Notes: generated from the sequence alone by a model not told the origin. A stretch of DNA of 5,718 nucleotides from an uncultured Rhodospirillales bacterium (GCA_903904805.1 CAIVDX010000532.1:1-5718), one strand, 5' to 3'. Shown: positions 1 to 5,718, numbered from the stretch's first letter. Numbers and translations are program-made.

Positions 1-111
1 CACCGCCTTCGCGGCCGGCGCCTTGGCGGTCGATGTTTTGCTGGCCGTCTTGACCGGCGGCGGCGCCGCGCGAGCGGTGGTCGGGGTCGCCGTGGAAGCC
101 TTGGTGGGCAC
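1..111 (-). CDS. N-terminus of a probable CarD-family transcriptional regulator (partial)
   Basis: Only the first 37 codons are in the window; the gene runs off the left edge. It begins with GTG at 111-109, preceded by a strong Shine-Dalgarno sequence (GGAGGAGA) 9 nt upstream, and no alternative in-frame start is visible nearby. The visible peptide is low-complexity, made almost only of Lys, Ala, Pro, Thr, Ser and Val (it begins MPTKASTATP), like a disordered basic tail. No domain can be seen. The CarD assignment is inference from context: in many alphaproteobacteria a CarD-type RNA polymerase-binding protein follows fdxA on the same strand, and some of these have a disordered Lys/Ala/Pro-rich extension before the CarD domain. 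CarD proteins bind the RNA polymerase beta subunit and stabilise open promoter complexes. A histone-like or other Lys/Ala-rich protein cannot be excluded. The reading frame is secure; the product is moderately so. Confidence 0.55.
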   Translation of the reverse strand, partial: MPTKASTATPTTARAAPPPVKTASKTSTAKAPAAKAV

Positions 112-272
112 CGTCTGGTCTCTCCTCCGAATCGCCAGCCAGGGCGAGCTCAGTCACCGACGGAATGCATAAACCCCACCCCGGCCGGACCAACATGGCA
201 CGACCGACTGGGTACGGCATCTCGGCCGCAGCACTCCTGCAATGAGACTGACATATCAGAAAAAGCCGTTTT
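112..272 (-). promoter_or_regulatory. Leader and probable promoter region of the CarD-like gene
   Basis: This is the non-coding part of the fdxA to CarD-like spacer after the hairpin element. It is long enough for its own promoter, and a terminator-like hairpin precedes it, so the CarD-like gene is probably transcribed independently at least in part. A weak sigma70-like pair can be drawn on the minus strand: TTGGTC at 193-188 and TATGCA at 171-166, 16 nt apart. Each hexamer matches consensus at only three positions, so this is a weak candidate. I see no convincing small gene here. Confidence 0.25.
121..128 (-). promoter_or_regulatory. Ribosome binding site deciding the GTG start of the CarD-like gene
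   Basis: On the minus strand the bases read GGAGGAGA, a near-perfect anti-16S match, with 9 nt to the GTG at 111-109. This is the main reason for accepting a GTG start for a gene whose low-complexity N-terminus gives no homology-based support. Confidence 0.7.
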
Positions 273-331
273 CGTCATCCCCGCGCCGGGAACCCTGCCA
301 TGGTCCAGGGTTATGGGGCACCGCGATGACG
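273..331 (-). terminator. Nested inverted repeat after fdxA, candidate terminator
   Basis: Two nested perfect 7-bp inverted repeats share one axis: CGTCATC (273-279) with GATGACG (325-331), and AACCCTG (291-297) with CAGGGTT (306-312) around an 8-nt loop. The element begins 25 nt after the fdxA stop. In the direction of fdxA transcription it is followed by AAAACGGCTTTTT, so a T run lies about 8 nt beyond the outer stem. This fits a transcription terminator for the helicase-S4-fdxA unit, but the gap to the T run and the unpaired interior make it atypical. The outer arm plus CCCCGCG resembles the CGTCAT(T/C)CCCGCG core of dispersed palindromic repeats common in proteobacteria, so it may instead be a degenerate REP-like element. 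Confidence 0.4.
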
Positions 332-356
332 CACCCGGCGCAGGCCAGGCGGGCGC

Positions 357-683
357 TCAGCCGGGCTCGGGCGAGAACAGGTCCTTCTTGCCCGGCTTGC
401 CCTTCCAATCCTCGGCATCGGCCGGCGGCTCGCCCTTGCGGGTGATGTTGGGCCACTGGCCGGAATAGGTGCGGTTCAGCTCCGCCCAGTCGCTGGCGCG
501 CTTGTCGCTGTCCGGCAGGATCGCCTCGGCCGGGCACTCCGGCTCGCACACGCCGCAATCGATGCATTCATCCGGATTGATCACCAGCATGTTCTCGCCG
601 ACATAGAAGCAGTCGACCGGGCAAACCTCGACGCAATCCATGTATTTGCACTTGATGCAGTTCTCGGTGACCACATAGGTCAT
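357..683 (-). CDS. fdxA: Ferredoxin FdxA, seven-iron [3Fe-4S][4Fe-4S] type
   Basis: This is a soluble cytoplasmic one-electron carrier of 108 residues, about the usual length of the Azotobacter FdI/FdxA family. Two cysteine clusters are plain: C9-x2-C12-x4-C17-x3-C21-P, then C40-x2-C43-x2-C46-x3-C50-P. By comparison with Azotobacter FdI, C9, C17 and C50 should bind the 3Fe-4S cluster and C21, C40, C43 and C46 the 4Fe-4S cluster, while C12 and C25 are probably not ligands. The tail after residue 60 carries the family-typical Trp/Asn/Pro-rich extension (WAELN, WPNIT, PGKK). The ATG at 683 is chosen because AGGAGA (696-691) lies 7 nt upstream and family members begin MTYVV; the frame stays open to 740, but that would add 19 non-conserved residues. 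The gene lies 86 nt after the S4 gene on the same strand. Its physiological partner cannot be told from sequence. Confidence 0.95.
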   Translation of the reverse strand: MTYVVTENCIKCKYMDCVEVCPVDCFYVGENMLVINPDECIDCGVCEPECPAEAILPDSDKRASDWAELNRTYSGQWPNITRKGEPPADAEDWKGKPGKKDLFSPEPG

Positions 684-690
684 GCTCGGC

Positions 691-696
691 TCTCCT
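691..696 (-). promoter_or_regulatory. Ribosome binding site of fdxA
   Basis: The minus strand reads AGGAGA, 7 nt before the ATG at 683. It decides between this start and the longer open frame reaching 740, which has no comparable site. Confidence 0.75.
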
Positions 697-723
697 GAGT
701 CTTCGGCGCTGAATGACGGACCC

Positions 724-737
724 GCGGCATATGCCGC
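724..737. repeat. 14-bp perfect palindrome upstream of fdxA
   Basis: GCGGCATATGCCGC is self-complementary over its full length with no spacer. It lies in the 86-nt gap between the S4 gene and fdxA, 40 bp upstream of the fdxA start. A spacerless palindrome is a poor RNA hairpin but a reasonable dimeric protein-binding site, so it could be an operator controlling an internal fdxA promoter. On the minus strand a weak -35-like TTGCGC sits 17 nt upstream of CATATG, the palindrome's centre, so the site could overlap a -10 region. No known regulator matches by eye. Confidence 0.4.
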
Positions 738-769
738 CAAGACGGGTGATGCGCAAGGGAGCGCAGCCG

Positions 770-1057
770 TTACGCCGCGATCTCCTCATACAAAAGGGCG
801 GCCTCCACCGCCGGCCCACGCCGTTCCGCCAGCGCCACCACCCGCACCACCCGCACCCGGTCGCCCAGCGGGATGGTCAGCACATCGCCCGGGCGCAGCT
901 TGGCGTGCGGCTTGTCCGTCGGCTGCCGATTGACCCGCACCAGCCCATCCGCCACCAGCCGCGCGCACTCCGCCCGCTGCCGCAGAAAGCGCGCGCACCA
1001 CAGCCATTTGTCAAGCCGCTGCCAGTCCAGACCCTGGTCATCGTCCAGCGCCGCCAC
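770..1057 (-). CDS. S4-domain RNA-binding protein, Hsp15-like
   Basis: The product has 95 residues. An S4 RNA-binding domain covers roughly residues 12-62, opening with RLDKWLW (14-20) and continuing through ARFLRQRAECARLVADGLV and a VNR...K...PGD segment (about 42-58), the canonical S4 layout. S4 proteins of this type bind structured RNA; E. coli Hsp15 (HslR) binds free 50S subunits carrying nascent chains. This protein is shorter than E. coli Hsp15 (about 130 residues) and lacks most of its basic C-terminal tail, so the ribosome-rescue function is only inferred. It starts with GTG, 3 nt after the helicase TAG stop; a GGAAG Shine-Dalgarno sits in the end of the helicase gene, indicating a tight operon and probably translational coupling. 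No in-frame ATG offers a better start. Confidence 0.88.
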   Translation of the reverse strand: MAALDDDQGLDWQRLDKWLWCARFLRQRAECARLVADGLVRVNRQPTDKPHAKLRPGDVLTIPLGDRVRVVRVVALAERRGPAVEAALLYEEIAA

Positions 1058-1060
1058 GAC

Positions 1061-3637
1061 CTACTTCCGCAGGGCAGCCAATGCGGCGAACGGGCCGCTG
1101 GCCGGGCGCGCATCGATCGGCGCCGGCACCTCCGCCATCGCCCGAGGCACCGGGCGGCGGGTCATCATCATCGCCGGCGCCGGCGGCCCCGCCATGCCCT
1201 CCTCCAACGCGGCCGGCGGCAGCAGACGCATCCCCAGCGCGCGCAGCACCGCGGGCAGCTGCTCGGCCTTCACCGACAGCCGCGAGGCCAGGCTCACCGG
1301 CACCGCCACCGCGCCGCGCCGCGCCGCATAGGCCAGCTCGGCCGCCATCTTTTCCGCGATGTCCAGCCGCAGCAGCACCGGCCCGGCCTCCACCCAGCCA
1401 AGCGCGGCGGCGAAACCCACATCCCAGCTCGGCGGCGGCGCGATCGAGATCAGGCTCGGCGCCGGCAGCACCGGCATCGCGCTGCCATGCGCGATCGCCC
1501 ACAGCTGCGCCCGCAATTTCATCGCCCGCGGCTTCAGCAGCTCGGGCAGATACACGCCGAACCGCCCGGCCCGGGCACCCACCCGCTTCAGCGCCGCGCG
1601 CACCGGTGCCGCCAGCTCCATCGGCCCGCTGACCCCGGCATGCTCCACCAGCCGATGCAGCACCCCCCGCAGCGTCGCATCGCCCCGCGTCACATCCCGC
1701 GCGGCGAACAGCGGCGCCAGCTCGGCCCGGATATGATGCTCCACGAACGCCTGCAGCCGCTGGCGCAGCCGCTCCCGCTGCGCGCCATCGAGGAACTCGC
1801 TGGCCAATGGCTGCGCCGCCGGATGCAGCAGCGCATGCCCCCGCCGCAGCCGCCCGACCGCCGCGCCATGCCACATGATCTCGCTATTGTCCGTCAGCGC
1901 GAACGCAGCATCCTCATCAGCCACCAGCGCGCTCACCCGCCGCGGCATCTCGCCCGATAGCGCCCGCCGCGCCGCCCGCAGCACCAGCCGCCGCGCCTCG
2001 CCCTCGCTGTCGGCATCCGGCCGGAAGGCAAAGCCCTCGACATGCCCCACCGCATGACCCTCAACGATCACCTCGCCGCGCGCGGTCACCGCCGAAAGCA
2101 GAGTCTGGCTCTCCGCCGCCTCCAGCCGCCGCATCAGCAGCGCCGACCGCCGATCGACAAACCGCGCCGTCAGCCGCTCATGCAGCGCGTCCGACAGCAG
2201 GTCCTCCACCCCCCGGGCGCGGCCCTGCCAGTGCGGCGCATCGCGCACCCAGTCCGCCCGCGCGGCGATATAGGACCACACCCGAATGCCCGAGAGCCGC
2301 TGCATCAGCGTGTCGATGTCGCCATCCGGCCGCGCCAGCAGGGCGATCTGCCCGGCGATCCAGTCATCCGGCAGCCGCTTGCCATCCTGCAGCGTGCGGA
2401 ACAGCCGCGTGCACAGCCCGACATGGCTGTCGTCCGCCAGCTTGCGGAAGTCCGGCACCTGGCAGACCTCCCACAGCAGCCGCACATCGCTGCGCCGATG
2501 CGCCCGCGCCCGGATCTCGCCATCGCGCGCCAGCGCCAGCAGCGTCTCCAGATCCGAGCTGTCATTGCCGCGCGCCAGGCCCGCCCGCGGCGGCGGCATC
2601 ATCAGGCTGTCCAGCAGCGCATCCACCCCGGCGAAATCCAGCGCCGAATTCCGCCAGGCCAGCAGCTCCAGCGCCTCGAAGGCATGGCTCTCCACCGCCT
2701 CCACCTGCTCGGGCGCCAGCGCCGGCGCCGAGCCGGTGGTGCCGAACGTGCCATCGCGCATCCCGCGCCCCGCACGCCCCGCCACCTGCGCGATCTCCGC
2801 ATTGGACAGCCGCCGCGGCCGATGCCCGTCGAATTTCGACAGCCCGGCAAAGGCCACATGGTCCACATCCATGTTCAGCCCCATCCCGATGGCATCCGTC
2901 GCCACCAGGAAATCGACCTCCTTGTCCTGATACAAAGCCACCTGCGCATTGCGCGTGCGCGGCGACAGCCGCCCCATCACCACCGCGCAGCCGCCCCGCC
3001 GCCGCCGGATCGCCTCCGCCAGCGCATAGACCTCGGCCGCCGAGAACGCCACGATCGCGCTGCGCGGCGGCAGCCGCACCAGCTTGCTCGGCCCGGCATG
3101 GCCCAACTGAGACAGCCGCGGCCGCGTCTGCACCTCCACCCCGGGCACCAGCCGTTGCAGCAGCGGCCGGATGGTCTCCGCGCCGAGGAACATCGTCTCC
3201 GACAATCCCCGCGCATGCAGCAGCCGATCGGTGAACACATGGCCGCGATCGGGATCGGCGCACAGCTGGATCTCGTCCACCGCGACGAACTCCACCGGCC
3301 GATCCAGCGGCATCGCCTCCACCGTGCAGGCGAAATAGCGCGCCCCGGGCGGCACGATCTTCTCCTCGCCGGTGATCAGCCCGACATTGCCCGCCCCCTT
3401 GCGCGCCACCATGCGGTCATAATTCTCCCGCGCCAGCAGACGCAGCGGAAAGCCGATGATACCCGAGGAATGCGCCAGCAGACGCTCGATCGCCAGATGG
3501 GTCTTGCCGGTGTTGGTGGGGCCGAGCACCGCGCGCACCCGCCCGCCCATGATCGGTTGGCCACCCCGCGCCCCCGCGCTGGCGGAGGCCATGGGGCCAA
3601 TGGCGTTGGTCGCGACGCGGGAGGGCCGATCAACCAT
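1061..3637 (-). CDS. Suv3-like superfamily 2 ATP-dependent RNA helicase
   Basis: The product has 858 residues and resembles the mitochondrial RNA helicase SUV3 (SUPV3L1) and its alphaproteobacterial relatives. Helicase motifs appear in order: Walker A GPTNTGKT (39-46), a TGEEK segment (89-93), CTVEAMP (104-110), Walker B as DEIQ (121-124, the Suv3 form rather than DEAD), LGAET (151-155), LSPRTRNAQ (224-232), ATDAIGMGLN (246-255) and motif VI QVAGRAGR (284-291). The remaining 550 or so residues are Ala/Arg/Leu-rich, with no motif I can name. The protein should unwind RNA with ATP in the cytoplasm; mitochondrial SUV3 works with an exoribonuclease in RNA decay, but no partner is visible here. 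The ATG at 3637 has only a weak GAGGG upstream. Met16 and Met30 are alternatives, and Met30 (3550) lies just before the conserved RVRAVLGPTNTGKT. It is the first gene of the minus-strand unit. Confidence 0.93.
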   Translation of the reverse strand: MVDRPSRVATNAIGPMASASAGARGGQPIMGGRVRAVLGPTNTGKTHLAIERLLAHSSGIIGFPLRLLARENYDRMVARKGAGNVGLITGEEKIVPPGARYFACTVEAMPLDRPVEFVAVDEIQLCADPDRGHVFTDRLLHARGLSETMFLGAETIRPLLQRLVPGVEVQTRPRLSQLGHAGPSKLVRLPPRSAIVAFSAAEVYALAEAIRRRRGGCAVVMGRLSPRTRNAQVALYQDKEVDFLVATDAIGMGLNMDVDHVAFAGLSKFDGHRPRRLSNAEIAQVAGRAGRGMRDGTFGTTGSAPALAPEQVEAVESHAFEALELLAWRNSALDFAGVDALLDSLMMPPPRAGLARGNDSSDLETLLALARDGEIRARAHRRSDVRLLWEVCQVPDFRKLADDSHVGLCTRLFRTLQDGKRLPDDWIAGQIALLARPDGDIDTLMQRLSGIRVWSYIAARADWVRDAPHWQGRARGVEDLLSDALHERLTARFVDRRSALLMRRLEAAESQTLLSAVTARGEVIVEGHAVGHVEGFAFRPDADSEGEARRLVLRAARRALSGEMPRRVSALVADEDAAFALTDNSEIMWHGAAVGRLRRGHALLHPAAQPLASEFLDGAQRERLRQRLQAFVEHHIRAELAPLFAARDVTRGDATLRGVLHRLVEHAGVSGPMELAAPVRAALKRVGARAGRFGVYLPELLKPRAMKLRAQLWAIAHGSAMPVLPAPSLISIAPPPSWDVGFAAALGWVEAGPVLLRLDIAEKMAAELAYAARRGAVAVPVSLASRLSVKAEQLPAVLRALGMRLLPPAALEEGMAGPPAPAMMMTRRPVPRAMAEVPAPIDARPASGPFAALAALRK

Positions 3638-3885
3638 GCCCTCACGATGGGGTGTTCACGCCCGCGCCGCAAGCCACCTTTCGCATATACGCCGATCAGC
3701 TATGCGCGGGTTCGTCGATCTCTTCCAGACACAAGCTCCACCGCCCGGACATAGCCGGCAGACCAAATGTTCCTGTCGCTTTCAACCCCGAAACGACACG
3801 GTTATACAAATAGCGACAATTTGATGAAACAAACCTATTGCGAAACGGCGTCAGGGATGTGCAAGAAACCTCGACACACGAATGT
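3638..3885. promoter_or_regulatory. Divergent promoter region between the helicase and peptidase genes
   Basis: The starts of two divergent genes lie 248 nt apart, so promoters for both are expected here. The right half (about 3770-3885) is visibly AT-richer than the flanking genes. A symmetric TATA-like core at 3801-3807 reads GTTATAC on plus and GTATAAC on minus and could serve as a -10 element in either direction, but I find no convincing -35 hexamer at the right distance for either. A second minus-strand TATATG lies at 3689-3684. An inverted repeat CGCATA (3682-3687) / TATGCG (3701-3706) with a 13-nt centre lies on the helicase side. None of these elements is strong alone; the regional call comes from gene layout and composition. 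Confidence 0.5.
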
Positions 3886-5331
3886 ATGGGCATCATACCA
3901 AAAGTGCGTAACCTCGACTGCCTTATCGATAGTGACGATATCGCCAGCGCCGGTATCAGCGACGGCCGGCCCCTGCCGATCATCCACGCCATCGGCATGG
4001 ATGATCTGCCCGCGCGCCGCGCCACCCTGTCTCCCGCCGTCGCCGCCTGGCTCGACCAGACCGGGTTCACCGCCGCCGCCGGCGAACTCGCGCTGCTGCC
4101 CGGCCCGCACGGCATCGACGCCGCCTGGGTCGGACTTGGCACTCTTAAGAATTCACAAGGCCACTTCACCGCTTTCGGCGACCTGCCGAACAAGCTGCCG
4201 GCCGGCAGCATATGGGCGATCGCCGATGATCTGACCGGCCCCGAGCGCCAGTCCGCCCTGCTCGCCTTTTGTCTCGGCGCATATCGATTCACCGAATACC
4301 GCGCCGCCAAGCGCCCGCCCGCGCGCCTGCGCCTGCCCAAAGATGCAGACCAGAGAAGCATCGAACTGGCCCGCGCCATCTGGTTCGCGCGCGACCTCAT
4401 CAACCGCCCGGCGAACGACCTCGGCCCGGCGGAACTGGCGGATGCGGTCCGCGCGCTCGGCGACCACCATCACGCGAGCGTGACGATCATCTCCGGCGCC
4501 ACGCTTGAGCGCGATTATCCCACCGTCGCACTGGTCGGCAACGGAGCCGACCGCGCGCCCTGCGTCGCAGCGCTCGACTGGACCGGCCCCGATGCCAGCG
4601 CGGATGCGCCGCTCATCGCGCTGTGCGGCAAGGGCGTGGTGTTCGACACCGGCGGCAACGACATCAAACCCGCCGGCGCGATGCTCCGCATGAAAAAAGA
4701 TATGGCGGGCGCTGCAATTTTGATGGGCGTGGCGCACGCGGTGATGGCCGCCGGCCTGCCGATCCGTCTCGCGCTGCGCGTCGGCTGCGTCGAAAACGCG
4801 GTCTCCGGCCGCGCGATGCGTCCTCTCGATATCGTGCGCACCCGCAGCGGCCGCACCGTCGAAATCGGCAACACCGACGCCGAAGGCCGCCTGGTTCTGT
4901 GCGACCTGATCGACGAGGTCGCCGCGCTGAACCCGGCCGTCATCATCGATGCCGCCACCCTCACCGGCGCGGCACGCGTCGCCCTCGGGCCGGACTTGCC
5001 CGCCCTGTTCTGCAACAACGAGGAATGGGCCGCGCGCATGCTGGCCGCCGGTTCACATTCCGGTGATCCGGTCTGGCGACTTCCGTTGTGGCAGCCTTAT
5101 GATTCCTGGCTCGACAGCCCCGTTGCCGAGATGAACAATGTTTCATCAAAACCTTTTGCCGGCGCAATAGTCGCTGCGCTATACCTGCAGCGTTATGTGC
5201 CAGGAGAAATCCCTTGGGTACATCTCGATACATTCGGCTGGAACGATCAATCCCGTCCCGGCCGCCCGGAAGGCGCGGACACACAGGGTCTGCGGTGCAT
5301 AACTGCCGCGCTTTGCGAACATTTCCGTTGA
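3886..5331 (+). CDS. M17 family metallopeptidase (leucyl aminopeptidase family)
   Basis: This probable cytosolic di-zinc aminopeptidase releases N-terminal residues from peptides in protein turnover. From the ATG at 3886 it has 481 residues. All expected active-site residues can be found by comparison with E. coli PepA: metal ligands K249, D254, D272, D331 and E333 (GKGVVFDTGG, KKDM, NTDAEGRL) and catalytic K261 and R335. The C-terminal HLDTFGWND segment is also family-typical. Residues before about 160 form the variable N-terminal domain. The start is uncertain: no clear Shine-Dalgarno precedes 3886, a GTG at 3904 sits just before the conserved LDCLI, and the frame stays open upstream to a TTG at 3838. 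Near the active site, the residue after DTGG is Asn (258) where Leu or Ile is common. The extreme N-terminus, a short segment near 4141-4161 and the last 80 or so codons use more A/T-ending codons than the core. It resembles the shorter alphaproteobacterial M17 group, so I do not name it pepA. Confidence 0.93.
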   Translation: MGIIPKVRNLDCLIDSDDIASAGISDGRPLPIIHAIGMDDLPARRATLSPAVAAWLDQTGFTAAAGELALLPGPHGIDAAWVGLGTLKNSQGHFTAFGDLPNKLPAGSIWAIADDLTGPERQSALLAFCLGAYRFTEYRAAKRPPARLRLPKDADQRSIELARAIWFARDLINRPANDLGPAELADAVRALGDHHHASVTIISGATLERDYPTVALVGNGADRAPCVAALDWTGPDASADAPLIALCGKGVVFDTGGNDIKPAGAMLRMKKDMAGAAILMGVAHAVMAAGLPIRLALRVGCVENAVSGRAMRPLDIVRTRSGRTVEIGNTDAEGRLVLCDLIDEVAALNPAVIIDAATLTGAARVALGPDLPALFCNNEEWAARMLAAGSHSGDPVWRLPLWQPYDSWLDSPVAEMNNVSSKPFAGAIVAALYLQRYVPGEIPWVHLDTFGWNDQSRPGRPEGADTQGLRCITAALCEHFR

Positions 5332-5506
5332 CTTCGATCAGTGCAACACCAAATCGCTGAGATGATAACGCTCTTGTCGCCGATCAGATCCTTCCGGGGA
5401 CGCGGCCGTCCGGACAAGCTCCTCACGGAAACGTTCCCCTGGATCGCGTCGTCGGCAACAACGTCCTGCGGAAAAATGCCGCGCCAACAGATCCATCTCG
5501 CCATCT

Positions 5507-5523
5507 CATCCGTTGTGCGGATG
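5507..5523 (+). repeat. Hairpin 1 in the leader of the MarR-like gene
   Basis: CATCCG (5507-5512) and CGGATG (5518-5523) form a perfect 6-bp stem around the 5-nt loop TTGTG; beyond one T-T mismatch, two further pairs (CT with GA) can extend it. It could fold in the transcript or act as a dyad site for a regulator, possibly the downstream MarR-type product itself, since such proteins often bind inverted repeats upstream of their own gene. Confidence 0.4.
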
Positions 5524-5539
5524 TGAGTCGTCAGACCCC

Positions 5540-5559
5540 GTCCGGCGTTCGCGCCGGGC
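5540..5559 (+). repeat. Hairpin 2 (8-bp stem, TTCG loop) upstream of the MarR-like gene
   Basis: Bases 5540-5547 pair with 5552-5559 over 8 positions (seven Watson-Crick, one G-T) around the tetraloop TTCG. The stem is very GC-rich and should be stable in RNA. No T run follows and the element ends 37 nt before the ATG of the next gene, so it reads better as a leader stem-loop, mRNA-stabilising structure or operator than as an intrinsic terminator. Confidence 0.5.
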
Positions 5560-5596
5560 ACCAACAATAACCATACGTTCTGGAAAGGACATCACA

Positions 5597-5718
5597 ATGG
5601 CCACTGCTCCCAACCCGGCAACCGACGCACTTCTGGGCGTGCTGCGCGAAACCATCGTCGCCCTCGTGCGTCGCGACGGCCCGGATCTGTCCGCGCGCCA
5701 GCTTGGCGTGTTCCTGAC
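5597..5718 (+). CDS. N-terminus of a probable MarR-family DNA-binding regulator (partial)
   Basis: The first 40 codons are in the window and the gene continues past the right edge. The ATG at 5597 follows AAAGGA (5584-5589) at a 7-nt spacing, a good ribosome site. The peptide begins MATAPNPATD and continues with an amphipathic helix (LLGVLRETIVALVRRD), then GPDLSARQLGVFL. A DLSARQLxVFL-type segment is typical of the region before the winged-helix domain in a group of alphaproteobacterial MarR-like proteins, where a conserved stretch on the DNA-recognition helices follows; that stretch is not in the window. The assignment is therefore pattern-based inference from a short N-terminus. The regulated target is unknown; the two inverted repeats just upstream are candidates for autoregulation. 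Confidence 0.6.
   Translation, partial: MATAPNPATDALLGVLRETIVALVRRDGPDLSARQLGVFL

Larger units (their letters stand above)
5332..5596 (+). other. Intergenic spacer and leader before the MarR-like gene
   Basis: I see no convincing gene in these 265 nt. Short open frames on both strands have no family-like motif or good ribosome site. Three inverted repeats can be seen: an imperfect one with a bulge at 5393-5414 (GGACG / CGTCC core), which could help terminate peptidase transcription although no T run follows, and two compact hairpins nearer the next gene, listed separately. No sigma70-like promoter with both hexamers is evident, so I cannot place the start of the downstream transcript. Confidence 0.5.

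Noticed and set aside
713..1960. Plus-strand open frame of 415 codons opposite the S4 gene and the helicase C-terminus
   Set aside because: It has the same Arg/His/Pro-rich antisense composition, no recognisable domain, and it overlaps two well-supported minus-strand genes.
2042..3754. Plus-strand open frame of 570 codons opposite the helicase
   Set aside because: The translation is His/Arg/Pro/Gln-rich low-complexity sequence, as expected for the antisense of a GC-rich gene, while the opposite strand has a full, ordered helicase motif set.
3696..4403. Minus-strand open frame of 235 codons across the peptidase start
   Set aside because: It overlaps the M17 peptidase N-terminal domain and the divergent promoter region, with no family-like motif.
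5393..5414. Imperfect hairpin after the peptidase as an intrinsic terminator
   Set aside because: The stem needs a 2-nt bulge and is not followed by a T run, so I describe it in the spacer but do not call it a terminator.
5247..5567. Minus-strand open frame of 106 codons (and a 61-codon plus-strand frame at 5341-5526) in the spacer after the peptidase
   Set aside because: Neither has a convincing ribosome site or recognisable motif. The minus frame overlaps the peptidase end and both leader hairpins; the plus frame starts with GTG 9 nt after the peptidase stop and looks like chance.
1..5718. A novel defence, mobile or CRISPR-type system
   Set aside because: No repeat-spacer array, transposase, integrase, toxin-antitoxin pair or reverse transcriptase can be seen; every substantial gene fits a known housekeeping family.

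Overview
The window is GC-rich, with strong G/C preference at third codon positions. It looks like an alphaproteobacterial chromosome, most likely Rhodospirillales or Acetobacteraceae-like. That placement rests on protein resemblance and on the gene order Suv3-type helicase, S4 protein, FdxA, CarD-like gene; it is inference, because no rRNA or other taxonomic marker is present.

Layout. Bases 1-3637 are a minus-strand block. Read in the direction of transcription it holds a Suv3-like superfamily 2 RNA helicase (3637-1061), a small S4-domain RNA-binding protein of the Hsp15 type starting 3 nt after the helicase stop (1057-770), the seven-iron ferredoxin FdxA (683-357), a candidate terminator or palindromic element (331-273), and the first 37 codons of a Lys/Ala/Pro/Thr-rich protein leaving the window (111-1), probably a CarD-family RNA polymerase-binding regulator. 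Bases 3638-3885 are a divergent intergenic region that is AT-richer than its surroundings. On the plus strand follow an M17 (leucyl aminopeptidase family) metallopeptidase (3886-5331), a 265-nt spacer with two compact hairpins near its 3' end, and the first 40 codons of a probable MarR-type DNA-binding protein (5597 to the window edge).

How the genes relate. The helicase and S4 protein are almost certainly co-transcribed and suggest a shared RNA-handling role (RNA unwinding plus structured-RNA or ribosome binding). FdxA supplies electron transfer. CarD would act in transcription initiation. The divergent peptidase is a cytosolic protein-turnover enzyme, and the regulator after it may be a separate transcription unit.

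I see no CRISPR array, insertion sequence, phage gene, tRNA or rRNA. This is mainly conserved housekeeping DNA and I do not claim a new defence or mobile system. The points worth a second look are small: the conserved neighbourhood of a mitochondrial-type helicase, three palindromic or hairpin elements between genes, an uncertain peptidase start, and active-site-adjacent substitutions plus patchy codon use in the peptidase.
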